Made by a program: the position numbers and the translations under genes. Under the pieces are notes generated by a model that saw nothing but the letters and a program-made list of their open reading frames with translations, did no database searches and was not told the DNA's origin. Source: Pagrus major (taxonomy: Eukaryota > Chordata > Actinopteri > Spariformes > Sparidae). Taken from it: a stretch of DNA of 64,000 bases. Below are positions 1-12,080 of the stretch, piece after piece (position 1 is the first letter of the stretch; each line of letters starts with the position of its first letter). Location: the NCBI RefSeq assembly GCF_040436345.1, contig NC_133223.1:6800847-6864846 (forward strand), given 5' to 3'.

Positions 1-1983
1 TAGCCTTTATATTTCTCAAATCACGTGATAATTTATCACTCTTTCCCTTTTTTTGACATTACATTTTATTTCATTTTTCATTTTACATAAACTTTCACCC
101 CTCTTTGTTTCAATTCACTTGCACTTTCATTACTTTCACCACTCATACATTAGCGTGTTATACACCATGTGTACTGTTTACATACTGCTTATGCAAAAAT
201 GAAATGGAGCTGGATGGAGCTAACAGCTGCAGTTAAGACACACACTCAGTTGCCAGTTTAATAGGTACACTTAGCTAAAGCTAATGCAGTCATGCAATAG
301 ATTCTGTCTTCATGAATGTTATAATGTTCAGTTTTTGTTGAAACTGTTCCAGAGAGCTGCTGATTCAACCGTATGATCAGTTTGGAGGCTGCAGGTTGAG
401 AAGCTGTTGAATGTGTGTCATGTCAAGCTGCAGGTGTTTCCATTATTTTGTCCACCTCATTTATATATAGACAAGGCTAAATGACAGAATCTGTATAACC
501 GTTTGATGAATCGATCTCTTTAAAAGCAGCTTTTGGTTGATGCCTCGCCTCACCACACATCAGTGACAGCTAGAGACATGTTGCCGACAGTTCCCATGGA
601 GACGGCTCACACACAAAGCTTTCCCCGCCGGTCCTCTGTAAACAGCAGCGTTTTTGTTTTATTTTGACACACTATACTTCCTCATAAAAGCTGTCTGTCA
701 TGTTCACACACTCTGCTTGAGGTTTGTCACCGGTTCAAACTCTAAAGTATGTTTCCTTGATGTCAACAAAGAAAGCACTTTTTCTTTTTATCATGACAGG
801 CTGAAAATCATGACTATATGCTGCACGCACATTATTTCTACAACATGTACTTTTACTTTACTTACTGTGTGTCACATTTCAGGGTTAAATACATGATTTG
901 ATTCGCTGCTTTGACAAAAGAGGGCTGTTGTTTGTTTTGCTGCCCTTAGTGAGCGAGTTCTCAGTATTTTTACAGACACAGCTTGATTGTTTCTGTCACT
1001 ATTGTCAAAACATGCACTACTGTCCTCCACATTTACATCTGAATTAACAGCACGACTGTGAAACAAACACATAGCAACTGACTAAAGTGCAAACCATCTC
1101 AAAAAGACTGGAGCAGTTTAGTTACCAGCTTGATGATTGATATGATACGTACATTATTTATTCTGATACATATCTTTATTATCACACTTTGTATGCCACT
1201 AATCATTCACACTTATGTTGTTGTGGGCATTTATCACCAGTGTTGTGGTAGTCATTCTGTTATCATATGACTTTTCGCAATGAGGTAGTGGTGTTTGATT
1301 TCCAGTAATTACAGTCATTTACTGCCTGGTGAACAAAGAAAATGACCTGTGGCGATACAAAAGAAAAATCCCATGCGCCAGCCCAGAGGGAAGCTAACTT
1401 TAAGGTTTATGTAGTACAAAACATCGGGAATGGAAAATACACTCATTATTTTTGAATCTACTGTACAGTAAATTCTCACTAAAGAGTATACTTCAACACT
1501 TCTCTGGTCAGTTAAATAGAGATCTCAGACTGCTCTGTAGTGTTAGGCTACTCTTGATTAGAAAGTAGATTAGTCTTAAGGCAGTTAGACATGAGCCTAA
1601 ACACCCAGAACAAGATCCATGTATCCATGGCAGCAATCAGTGGCACCAAATGACAAAACATGACTTTCAATTTGTTGTTTGTTTACCATGTTGTGAAGCC
1701 AGTAATAAGAGAGGGAAAGACTTTAAAACAGGCTACTGTAACCTGTTTTAAATGTACAGCAGCAAGGACATGGTCAGTCATTACTGTTCTGACTTTGTGG
1801 AGTAATGTTAGAATTTATGTGAAGCGATTTAAAACAGAACATACAAGATTCATTTAGTATCAATTTACAACACAAGGTTGAACAGCAACATGTAGTTTGT
1901 AGTCCCTTTATAGTTTATAGCAATTATATTGATGGATAAATATTTAATGGTTAATAGAGAAAATACAAAATTTTATTACATTT
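1..1983. other. intergenic DNA, no gene recognised
   Basis: AT-rich sequence without a convincing exon. A short frame near 580-670 starting MLPTVPMETAHT has no splice context or family resemblance that I can support. I see no clear repeat boundary here. Confidence 0.5.
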
Positions 1984-2345
1984 GAGTGTTGATGATGAAC
2001 TGAGGAGTCTCACAGCCTGGAGAATGAAGCTGCTCTGTAGTCTGGTGGTACAGCAGCAGATACTTCTGTATCTGTTGTCAGATGGCAGCAGGGTGAACAG
2101 ACTGTGGCTGGGTGGGTGTTGTCTTTTAGTATCTGTGGGCTCTGTGCAGACATCTCACTTCACTGATGTCGCTGATACTCTGTAGATGGTACCAGTGATG
2201 TTCTGGTGGTTTTAATCAGCTGCTGTAGAGCCTTCCTGTCCTGGGCCGTGATGAACCACGCCAGTTTGTGATGTTTCCAGTCAGGATGCTTTCTGTTGCT
2301 CTATTAATGTGGCGCATGTATTTTAACCTTCTTACAGTAGTTTTT
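1984..2345 (-). mobile_element. LINE 3' relic (C-terminal end of ORF2)
   Basis: This is one of at least six copies in the window of the same sequence. Read on the minus strand, the intact copies encode the end of a non-LTR retrotransposon ORF2, with motifs such as SLFTLLPSDNRYRSI and QAVRLLNSSS. This copy carries the conserved words for a tail reading HSLF-LLPS-RYRSI-TTRL-SF-QAVRLL, but its frame is broken. It is a dead 3' fragment, not a gene. The clade was not determined. Confidence 0.7.
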
Positions 2346-3921
2346 GAGCTTGAATATGTAAGAACTAGATGGCTTTGTGCGACAGATGAAATTAGACTGG
2401 TTGAATCTAACCTGGCTTTGTGTAGTGACAGAGACCCCCACGTTGAACAGAACAACAAAGCAGTGAAGCACTGAGGGACATGGGAGATGTGAAAATGGCA
2501 GCTGACAGACCACAGAATCTGGTGTGTGGTTGCTGGTGAGCGCTGTGCAACAGTTCCCATGCATTTATCCCACTTTGTGTGCTTGTTTATTTGGCCCCAG
2601 TGCATTCCTGTGTAACAGGCCATCAACACCAGACGCAATGTCTTTATTTCACACTAACTTTAGAGTAATGTTTTATTCAGCCCAGCAGTGGTTTTCATTT
2701 AGGACGGCCAGCTACCTCACTGCCTTTTTTTGTCTTCCGCCCACTGCATAACTTCCCTCAAGCTCATTACAGCACTGTTTTTTACTGTTTCGATTTCATC
2801 ATTTGAACAGTTTGGACATAGAGTATTTGAAGCTGAGGCACTGAGCCATGGACACTTTCAGGTATGTGGGGTTTTCGATTACCACCACCCATACTTACAA
2901 ATTCTCATTTGACAAAATTAGGTATCAACATGAAAATGATTTCCTACTTTAATGTTACCTTCCGGACAGATGGATTCGTTAAAAGTACTTTGTAGTACAT
3001 TTGCATGAAAATAATTAGGCACTTTTGTCATTAAAGTCTTAGTTCTGGTGTACTACAATATACATATAAATGAGAGTGTTCATTTTTGCCATTTAAGCTT
3101 TATCAGTGTGAGTGTTTTGTTCTAGGGAATGAGTCTCTGGAAGATTTGATGCTGCAACTGCAGCAGCTGGTGTGAAAGTAGAAAACCCTGCGTGGACCAT
3201 CACATTTTGCTGGCCAACAGCTCTCTGCAGAGTCCTTTTCAAACAGGCAGAGGCTTGACGAGAAGCAGGACTCCTGCCCTCTGGGAAGGGAAGCATCGCG
3301 TGTGAAGCACAGGAGGGCAGTTTTTAACACAGTGAGATGTAACTGAGATCCATTATACCCTCAACCACAGCTCCATTTAAATGAACATCAGGTCATTAAA
3401 AGCTCCCTGTGAGTGTCATGGTTTCTGTTCATTTGCACTTGTGTGGTCAGACAGTTTTAAGTGTGATGTGATTAGATAGGAATGGAAGTGACTACTGTGT
3501 TTCTGCTAGAGCAGCCAGAGGGAGAGACCCCACTGTTAGAACAACAGACAGCAGAATTGTACTTTTTGGTGCACACTTTTCCTGTCACCAGGGCAATGCT
3601 CTTTACAGGAAGTATGTAAGTACACATGCAGTAGTCATGGGGTTTCATCCTGTGTCCTTTATAGACTAGGAAATCAATCATCCCCTAATTTTAACCAACT
3701 GCTGTACTGCCAGCTGCATAAAATCATTGTGCTCTATAACCCAGAAGTGGATCTTGTAAGGACAACAAATGAAATAAAGTTCACAGTGACATATATCTTC
3801 AATATAATTATTTTGCATTGGTAGTGAACACTGACAGAAATGCTTCATTGTGATTAAAAAATCTGGGCAACATAACATTTTTAGCTATGGAGACAACCAC
3901 GTGTTTCTGCTGACTGAGAGC
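2346..3921. other. intergenic DNA, no gene recognised
   Basis: No exon, tRNA or clear transposon end was recognised. Open frames on both strands are short, overlap each other and lack family motifs. Confidence 0.45.
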
Positions 3922-4110
3922 CTGTTCACACCTGGCACTGACACGTGTCTCTACATTCATCTCAAGTGACCACTTGTGTTTGTCACTGCCCTGCTCTTTA
4001 TGCAAACACACATGTGCATCGGTTCTGTTTTTAAAGACCAAATAAGATGGTGTTTTTAGCCAGTGGCCAATAGTAGTAAACAACACACTGGAACAAACCG
4101 ACAACATTTG

Positions 4111-4302
4111 GTCCTGGCATTCATGTGGAAGCCACATGACATGCACCACCCATCCAAACACTGCTGTGGACCAAGTATACCACAGGACACCCCCAGAGGT
4201 CTTATGACCGTGCCTTGATGGGTCGGAGCTGTTCTGGCTGCACAAGGGGAAGCTGCACAATATTAACTAGGTGGTTTTAATGTTGTGGCTGATTGGTGTA
4301 TA
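4111..4302 (+). mobile_element. Tc1/mariner-like relic: transposase C-terminus and terminal repeat
   Basis: Codes in pieces for the end of a Tc1-like transposase (FMWKPHDMHHPSKH, then DTPRGL and AVLAAQGEAAQY), followed at 4271-4302 by the terminal repeat GTGGTTTTAATGTTGTGGCT. The same terminal repeat ends a second copy near 56495. The DDE catalytic part is deleted, so the copy is inactive. Confidence 0.7.
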
Positions 4303-4555
4303 CTCGTATACCAAATGTGATGCTGCCATATACGCTGCGCCGATATACTGTATGTTAACAATATATATGTTATAATATATAATTCATATATGTAAATATA
4401 TAAGTTTATAACATATGAAATGTTGCATCTTAAGATTTGTATTAAGTGAATAAATAGGATGGATTTTTCATATAATTGTGCATACTATTCTATTCATATA
4501 TGTATAGTTTTTATATTACACATTTATACAAATACATAGGCTATATTCATCAAGT
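4303..4555. repeat. AT-rich CATATATG-type sequence, left of the LINE
   Basis: Dense in ATATATG, CATATATG and TATATAA words. Similar sequence resumes on the other side of the LINE at 6110-6310. This suggests that the LINE landed inside an existing AT-rich repeat. Confidence 0.45.
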
Positions 4556-4559
4556 CGTT

Positions 4560-6075
4560 CATTCAACCTTTATTTAAATCTCAAAAAATCATTGAGGGCA
4601 AGCCCTCATTTTTAATGATGTCGAGTGCACAAATAAAAAAACAGAATATGTGCGAAAATGTGATAACAAACAGAAACAACGAACATAATCACAGACGAAT
4701 AAACAGAATGGGTACATATAAATGATAGCAGATAAGAAGCAATATGACAGAATACAAATAAAACGGAAAAAAGTGCTTGAAAATGATAAGAAACTGCAGC
4801 ACACAAACATGACAAACGCAAATAAAACAGAGGTGCATAAAAGATAAATGGAAGCCAACCATACAGGACAGCGCGTAGTTACAAACAGTTACATTCAAAT
4901 GCTCAGTAGTTTGAAATCAAAGTCTTAAACTGACCTGTAGGTATAACTGTATCAAGTTTAAATGTACGTTGTAAAATGTTCCAAGTGTGTGGAGCACTGA
5001 AACTGAAAGCATTTTTCCCAAATGTAATGTTTACCTGGGGAACTTGCAGCATTATAATATCACTAGAGCGTGTTGAATAGTGACTCTGTGACCAGTTTAA
5101 TAAAGAGCTGATATATGGTAGCATGTTGCCCTTCAAGGCTTTAAAAAGAAACACAAACCAATGGCTGTCACGTCTTACTGTGAAAGGTGCCCACCCAACT
5201 TTTTCATATTGAATACAATGATGAGTGGAATAACAGTCACCACTAATGAATCTGAGGGTGGACTGATAAACCGAGTCTAGTGGAGTAAGAGTGGAGACAG
5301 AGGCCTTACTATAGATAACATCACCATAATCCAGGATGGATAAAAAGACAGCTTCAATGATCTGTTTCCTACAGAACACAGGGAAAGTAGTTCTGTTTCT
5401 GTATAAATAACCCATTTTTGTCTTAGCTTGCTAACAAGTGTGTTAATATGAAATTTAAATGTGAGTTTCTGATCCAACCAGATACCCAAATATTTGTATT
5501 CAGAAACCCTTTCAATACTGTGTCCTGTTAGAGTGGTAACATGCAGACCAATGTGCAATATCTCTGGCTCTTGAGAATATCATGAATTTGGTTTTGTTTG
5601 CATTGAGGACTAATTTCAGGTCAAAAGCTTGCAGGAGAATTGTAATGGCTGCAGCAGTACAGGACTCTATCATCAGCATAAAGATGGGCGTTACAATTTG
5701 TTATAGAGGATGTAATATTGTTAATATAGATTGTGAATAAGACAGGACCCAGTACTGAGCCTTGCGGAACCACTTTAGACAATGGTAAAAACATGGAACG
5801 ATCATTTCCTACACATTGTTGTCTACAAGACAGGCAGTCCTTGAAATAATTACAGGAATTACAATCAAAACCAACATCACTTAACCTCTGTATGAGCAAA
5901 GCATGGTCACCAGTATCAAAAGCTTTTGTTAGAGCCACAAAGAGGGCAGCACAGTATTTCCCTTTATCAACAGCAGATATAATATCATTAGTAACTGAGG
6001 TGATAGCAGTAACAGTACTATGCTTAGCTCTGAAACCAGACTGGTGATGACTCAGAATGATTCCAGGACTTTAGC
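4560..6075 (-). pseudogene. broken non-LTR retrotransposon (LINE), reverse transcriptase and 3' part
   Basis: Read on the minus strand, this is the reverse transcriptase and C-terminal region of a Jockey-superfamily-like LINE. In order I can see SGFRAKHSTVTAI (about 6040), the LTKAFDTGDHALL block, VPQGSVLGPVLF, the catalytic YADD motif (near 5670), VSEYKYLGIWLDQKL (near 5500), SILDYGDVIYSKAS (near 5320) and an APHTWN-like end (near 5000). The frame breaks after YADD and again near 5410, and the 5' part (endonuclease, start of RT) is missing. It therefore cannot make a working protein. It ends at the 3' side with a polyadenylation-like AATAAA and a short hairpin. Function in the family is target-primed reverse transcription. 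The exact clade (L2, CR1 or Rex1-like) is not resolved. Confidence 0.85.
4593..4608 (-). other. perfect 16-bp palindrome at the LINE 3' end
   Basis: TGAGGGCAAGCCCTCA is a 7-bp perfect stem with a 2-base centre, close to the 3' end of the LINE. LINE reverse transcriptases of several clades recognise 3' RNA structures, so this could be such a recognition hairpin. That role is inference. Confidence 0.5.
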
Positions 6076-6109
6076 AAGACAAGGCATTTTAGAAATTGTT
6101 TGCCAAAAT

Positions 6110-6315
6110 TGTTATGTATAAATAATCATATGTGACATATATGCAAAAATATGTCATTCACATACATAAACATATTTGTATGGGCTGGACATAAATTTTA
6201 GTATATGAAATTGTTCCCATTACTTACAGGGTTCACATATGAGTTGCATATATATTTCATATATGGGAATTCTGTAATATATACACATGTTACATTAGCA
6301 TATGAGAAAATGACA
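6110..6315. repeat. AT-rich CATATATG-type sequence, right of the LINE
   Basis: Repeats of CATATG, ATATATG and CATATAT, resembling 4303-4555 across the LINE. Confidence 0.4.
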
Positions 6316-6897
6316 ATTTTTAAAGGGAGGCTGGAGATATTGTGATCCCATACTACTGATCCCATCACAAACTTGGTCTCTAGTTGAATGTTAAATTAGT
6401 TGAAACAGTGTTCACAAACATCTGCTGTTTATCTTGGCAGCTAAGACAGCCCAAACATGTCATCTGCATTTCAGTGAACCAGATGGAGTCAGTACATTAT
6501 TGTGTGTACTCAGGCAGAGGACATCAGCTGAGTATCTGGTTCTTCACTGTGGCCCAGGACACATTTATACAAACTGCTAAAAGCATGTGGCCATACGTGG
6601 CCCAGACCACCTCTGAATGTGGTGTAAGAGATCAGACCTCAATGCGTCTTGTGTGCATTCACACCTGTACTTAGAGCCGTCCACTTGTGACTGGCTCACC
6701 TAAGATGCATGTTAATGCCAGGTGTAAACAGTCTCACAGTCGCTGGCAGCTTCTTTTCAAGTGGCACCAAGGAGCATCACACACTGATTCACACTGCCCC
6801 TTAGAGTCCGTGTTAATCATCATAGAAACTCGGCTTCAGGGTTGCAGACCTGAAGACATGCAATAGTTTTTATACATTGTGGAGGGGTCAGTACTGC

Positions 6898-7200
6898 AGC
6901 AGCAACTAACATATTTTCGTTATTAATTAATCTTAAATATTTAAAGGACTCAAATAAATTTTTAGTCCATAAAATGAGATCACAACTATAACGCCCAGGG
7001 TGATGTCATCAAATTGCACTTCAAACCTTAAAAGATTTTTGCCGTAAAGATAATCACAAACAGCAACCCTGTGAAACTGAGAAGCTGTAACTCGAGAATG
7101 TTTCTGCTTGATAAATTGTAACTTAAATCACTTTAAGTTTTTGTAAATTATTTTCTGTCAGTGGACTAATGGATTAATCAGCTAATCATTCAGCTCCAGC
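6898..7200. repeat. short DNA-transposon-like repeat with ATTAATC-rich ends
   Basis: The left end reads GCAGCAACTAACATATTTTC and the right end, reversed, reads GCTGGAGCTGAATGATTAGC. This fits a common fish repeat whose ends carry GCTGCAACTAACGATTA-like words and ATTAATC motifs. The copy is diverged and non-coding. Confidence 0.4.
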
Positions 7201-7215
7201 CCGTATAAAGATTCA

Positions 7216-7580
7216 AGGTACAAGGTACATTTATTGCCATTTTTAAATAAGAGTTTTAAAAAAAGAAATAAAGTTTGAGTCTTTTTGAGTCCTGCTACAT
7301 CTATTTTAGACAATGGAGTGCTGAGGATGAGTTCAGGAGTCTCACAGCCTGGAGAATGAAGCTGCTCTGTAGTCTGGTGGTACAGCAGCAGATACTTCTG
7401 TATCTGTTGTCAGATGGCAGCAGGAGTGCTGTCTTTTAGTATCTTTGGGCTCTGTGCAGACATCTCACTTCACTGATGCTCTGTAGATGGTACCAGTGAT
7501 GTTCTGGTGGTTTTAATCAGCTGCTGTAGAGCCTTCCTGTCCTGGGCCGTGATGAGCCATGCCAGTTTGTGATGTTTCCA
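7216..7580 (-). mobile_element. LINE 3' relic with 3' UTR
   Basis: Same family as 1984-2345. This copy includes the LINE 3' UTR (on the minus strand an AATAAATGTACCTTGTACC end) ahead of the coding tail. A segment present in other copies (GGTGAACAGACTGTGGCTGG) is deleted here. Confidence 0.7.
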
Positions 7581-8651
7581 ATGTTACCAGTAAGACTGGT
7601 GCACTATGTGAAAAACTACAACAGCAACATATCGTTAGACCAGGTAAAGTGCACAACTCTGTTAAATGATTTCACATTGAGTGTCCTGTGGTTGTTCACT
7701 TCCAGACAATAGACTTTATGTAACACTACATGTTCTAACACTGACATAGCACCATTTTGGCAGCTATTATAAAAGAAATGACGACAACAGGAAATGGTCC
7801 TAGGCGTGAGCCAGTAGATGTCAGTCAAGCAGTTACTTTAAAACACTGCTGCCAATTTCAGATTTGAACACACAAATATTCAGGAAAATGTATTTGAAAT
7901 AATTCTCATGTTATATAGTTTTCTAAGCCACTCACCACATTGTGGAACAACAGTGTCAGTCACACACTTTAAAACCAGGGAGTTTAGACACCATGCTGAC
8001 ATTTTTATGTGCAGTCATTTTTGTGTTTCACTTGTGAGATGCAGGTGCATAAAACAATGAGAAATACTGGAACACGTCTTATGTCACAAAGGTAAGTATA
8101 AATATTAACAATAAATCATGTTTCATGGCTTTTGTAAAGTCAAGGTGAAGCTGCAGGAGCTTTCTTTGTCTGGTGTTAGGCAGGTGTGAATAGAGCAGAA
8201 AATCTACCTACTTTGGTTGCCATGCTATTGAGTTGTTTTAATGATAAACAATGCCGGTGAACCTCCTCCCTGCTGGCGCTGTTAAAGCCAGTCCATACTG
8301 CAGAGGAGTGAAATAAAACGTGCTGTAAAACCAGGGGAAATTTGGCACAGATAGTTTGCCAAACCCCTCAGCTGGCCTCACAGGGCTTCAGCCGTGAGAC
8401 CTGAATGTGGAGTATTGTTGTTTTACTGTTGACTAATTACTCCGGTTCCTGTGGGTGTGTGTGTGTGTGTGTTTGTGTGTCAGGATGTGTACACAGGAAA
8501 ATGTTGGTTCTGTACTGTAACTGTGTGTATGAGTGTGTGTTGAATGAATTCATCTCTCAGCATTGGCTGCAAAGATCTATTGCTTGCAAACATTTCCTTT
8601 ACAGCAACCCCCCTCCTTTCAGTGCCTGTTTACAGTCTGCTACGTCGTCTA
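7581..8651. other. intergenic DNA, no gene recognised
   Basis: Apart from the GT microsatellite I see no gene, splice-flanked exon or repeat end in this stretch. Confidence 0.4.
8455..8480. repeat. GT microsatellite
   Basis: Interrupted run of GT dinucleotides. Confidence 0.9.
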
Positions 8652-9256
8652 TTAAGGGATAGGTTCAACCAAAACTGAAAATGCAGTCATTATCTACTCA
8701 TCTCTGTGCGGATGGAAAGTCAGGTGAATTTTTCATAGCCCACAAAACATTTCTGGAGCTTCATAGTAAAACTGCGTTGCATTATTCTCCTAAAAAACTG
8801 AAGTAGCTGAAGTAGTCGTCAAAAAAATAGCTAAGGAAAAACTAAACTAAAATAATAAATAATAAATAAAATGGTTCATGGTAATCCCAATATCTGTAAG
8901 CCCTGAGATCCTATATTGCTTAGAACAACGTTATTTACACCCTTGACGCCTCAGTCAAGCTTGTGCACCCACTTCAGACTGGGTGCATGCTAATGCTTTT
9001 AACTTGACAGCTCCAGTGAAGATTTCGGCTTTAAGAAGGGCGTGAATAATGACTATCCTGGAGACTTGGATTATGCCAGACAAGCTTTATGGAGTCATTT
9101 TATGTCTACTTCAGTTGTTTAGGAGAATGCTGCATCACTGTTTGGCTGTGAAGCTCCAGAAATGTTTAGTTGACCATGAAATTTGACCTGACTTTCCATC
9201 AGCATGGGGGAGGAGATAATGACTCAATTTTCATTTTTGAATGAACTTTTCCTTAA
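8652..9256. mobile_element. non-autonomous DNA transposon (MITE) flanked by TTAA
   Basis: The left end is TTAAGGGATAGGTTCAACCA and the right end, reversed, is TTAAGGAAAAGTTCATTCAA. The inverted similarity runs about 45 bp and includes CAGTCATTATCT on the left against GAGTCATTATCT on the right. The element is about 600 bp and has no coding capacity. TTAA at both edges fits a piggyBac-type target site, but TTAA may also be part of the repeat itself. Confidence 0.7.
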
Positions 9257-11589
9257 AAAGAAACTTTTTTTGCCAGCTCTTTTTGCATCAGTGAAATTGA
9301 AAAGAAAAAATCTATTCAACATTCAAACTTTGTTTAGAAAATCAAGAAATTAGTCTGTTGGTTGGTCCAAAATGACGGTTCCACAAAATCCATTAATCTG
9401 TTAAATTTGCTGAGCATGTTGTACTTTCCACAGGATAAATCCTTTTTGATTATAATGACGCCCATGTTCTTAAATACTACTGAACATTATAGCCTATTTA
9501 TCTAACAATGTTTTGGAGAATTCCTGCCTGGATAACGTTCAGTGGCAAGGTTTTTCCAGTCCGCAGACTTCTATGTTCCCGTCCCACACAGAAGTCATTG
9601 AGGTGGTTGGGGTGGATGATACAAATTGCAGAGCTTTGACAATGGAGTCACTTTGGTTAGGGTTAGGGAAATATGTGGTTTGGGAAAATATGAAAAAAAC
9701 AAACACTTCCTGTCTTGATTCCAAACGAGACGAAGTTTTCCAAAACCGTAACCAAGCACTTTGAGTTTCCTAAGCATACACTTCACAGAGTTAATCATGC
9801 TTTCATTACCACAAGGGGATATTGTAGGAGTAGCATATAAAATATTCAGGGATTGTTTGCAGATAAAGCCTGAATGAACAGAACTTTGCAGATCATTAAA
9901 AACATTTTCTTTTTATGCGGATTAAAAGATAATTTGAGACATGTTTGCTTCATGACATTTCCTTCAAAAACACTCTAGTGTAGCTATAATCTATCATATT
10001 TAATGTGTTGTGTGTTATGTCCAACACTTGTGATAAACATTGTAGCCTCTAGGGGCCAGTACTGAGGCTTTTGTTCAACATGTGACGTCTCATAGATTAC
10101 AAAAAAGCTGGCAAATTTACATGATGCAACATCCAAGGTGTGTGTTTGACAAATTGTAGGGAGAGAAATACTTTGACGAGAAGATGGGAAACAGATGCTA
10201 AAAGGAGACGACTGTTGTTGGTGTTGGGGGCAGTGTCCACACTAGTTTAATTGATTTTTCTGTATTGAATTTCAGTTGAATTGAATTCTGACAGTAGGGG
10301 TGTATAAGCAGACTTGGCTACTCAAAGCTGAAACACTGGCGCTCATACTGAACAGTCTATGAAATATGAAGTGGTGTAGCCGACTGTCGGCCCTGTTTAC
10401 ATTGGTGGTTTCCTAGACGACAGAGGAAACAGCCGGTGAGTCACACTTGTATGCTGACAGACTGGAGGTGTTATGTAAATCTTGAGAATTCAGGTGTGTG
10501 ACTGTAGGGGGAAGTACGGCTGCAGGAAAAGACAAATTTAACCAAACTATGTTACTATCACATTTACTAATCATCATTCTATCAGTGTGAAACCAGTGAG
10601 AAGAGAATAGAATGGTTAACCCTAGTTTGTTTGTGCATCATTGTTTGTAGAGCACCTAATCTACACCTGCACCTCTGCTGACTCATTACCGTACTACAAA
10701 TACATGATGATGTATTTGATGTCAAGCATTGTTTCTACCCATTATTTACATTCCAGTTCATATCCTGGAGATTCCTAACACTGTAAACATATTTACATGC
10801 TGAATCAGAGATATGTGGAAAATAACTGCTGGACAGGATTTTCCCTCTGATGTGATGCTGCATCCAGGGCCGCAGTGACAAGAGACAGAACTGAGCTCAT
10901 GCTGCTTCAGGTTGGGTCAGAGGGGTCAGTTTGTGTTCTCATCTACTTTTTCAGTGCAGATGGTCACATTGCCGTTGTACACACCTTTTTCAAGAATAGA
11001 CAGCTTTAGGATTTACTGAGATCTGTTGTGAGGCAGGGTGCTTTAAAAAAAAAAGAAATCAATACTGCCACCTGCTGGTGAAAAGACAGGGACACACACC
11101 AGACATGGATGTCAGCTACTACACTGTATTCCCAGTGGCCCCTTGAAAGGATATATGAATACTAGGGTGGAGATCACAATTGGTCATATTCTTACATCTT
11201 ATGGGGGGAAATGCATTTTAGCTCAGTATTTAATTTGAGATGTCCAGTTAGCCAGCTGATCAATACGTTGATAGAAAAAAAATTTTTTAAGTAAAAAATG
11301 CCATTACTTTTATCCATTAAATAATGTGATCATATTTTAATTTAGCCAACTATTGCCTTTTCACTATTTTGTGACATTTTATGGACAAACCAAATGATTG
11401 ATTATCAGTTTATTAAAATGCTGCAGAATGTTCTTTTGTGGCCTAATAAAATTGTTTTGTAAAACATAATTTATCCAAGTTCATCTATTAGTGTTCTTTT
11501 ATCTGCTATATGTTATAATTAGTGTATATTTTGATTTTTCTAAGTAAACATTTAGTTAATAAAAAAAAGGCACCGACTAGACATAACTC
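9257..11589. other. intergenic DNA upstream of ndufa10
   Basis: No exon was recognised. It contains a short TTAGGG-like word near 9655 and a CCACCTGCTGGTG word near 11068 that is widespread in fish repeats. Nothing supports a gene. Confidence 0.4.
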
Positions 11590-12080
11590 CACGTATAATG
11601 TCTGAGACAACACTAAGCGTAGGCCCTTACCTCTGACGTATTATTCCGTGGCCGGGCTGCGGTGATTTTCGGGTCAGGTCGGAGGGTCTTTGGAGGACGG
11701 TTAATCATGGCCCTGAGGGTGATCCGACTGGTCATCCCATCGGGAACAACTGCTTTCAAATCGGTGAACATAACACAGAAGGTGAGGGCAGACAACACAG
11801 AGGGACGGGTCTGTACCTGTCCTGCAAAACGGCTCGAATTATCAAGGACAAGCTAACTTTGCTAGCTTCCTAGCCGCTAGCATCACAGTCGGTCACCAAC
11901 ATGCTACCTGCTGGTTTATTTACGATGGTGTTGACAGCCGAGAGCCAGAACGAGCTGTCAGTTCATCTAAGTACATTTTAAATGAATTGTATCGTATTTC
12001 CGAGTCAAGCTTGTCACGACTCCACCTTGTAAATATGAAATTTGGCTAAGCTAGCAAGCGCCGGTGTCGCCTAATGCAGA
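11590..12080 (+). promoter_or_regulatory. CpG-rich promoter region of ndufa10
   Basis: CpG dinucleotides become frequent here (for example CCGTGGCCGGGCTGCGG, GCTCGAATT, AGCGCCGGTGTCGCC), whereas they are rare in most of the window. The region spans the presumed 5' UTR, exon 1 and the start of intron 1. A TGACGTA word at 11634-11640 resembles a CREB/ATF half-site. There is no obvious TATA box. This is the usual picture for a housekeeping mitochondrial gene. The transcription start is not defined. Confidence 0.6.
11707..11781 (+). CDS. ndufa10: ndufa10 exon 1
   Basis: Encodes residues 1-25, ending ITQK, phase 0. The donor is AAG|GTGAGG. It holds the start codon and the basic presequence. Confidence 0.92.

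Larger units (their letters stand above)
3922..6732. mobile_element. possible DNA-transposon shell with inverted ends, invaded by other elements
   Basis: The left end starts CTGTTCACACCTGGCACTGA. The right end, read on the opposite strand from 6732, starts ACTGTTTACACCTGGCATTA. Similarity continues inward for about 50 bp, including a CACTTGTG/CACAAGTGG word. The two arms face each other as terminal inverted repeats would. Between them lie a Tc1 scrap, AT-rich repeats and a LINE. The alternative is two independent fragments of one family in opposite orientation. No target duplication was seen. Confidence 0.4.

Noticed and set aside
585..670. Possible exon MLPTVPMETAHTQSFPRR
   Set aside because: No supported splice sites, no homology I recognise, and it ends quickly in a stop.
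9653..9670. Telomere-like TTAGGG words
   Set aside because: Only two units; too short to be an interstitial telomere and common by chance in fish repeats.
11662..11706. Upstream in-frame extension of ndufa10 from a GTG codon
   Set aside because: There is no ATG in that stretch. The ATG at 11707 has a fair initiation context and gives the expected presequence and the family's length.
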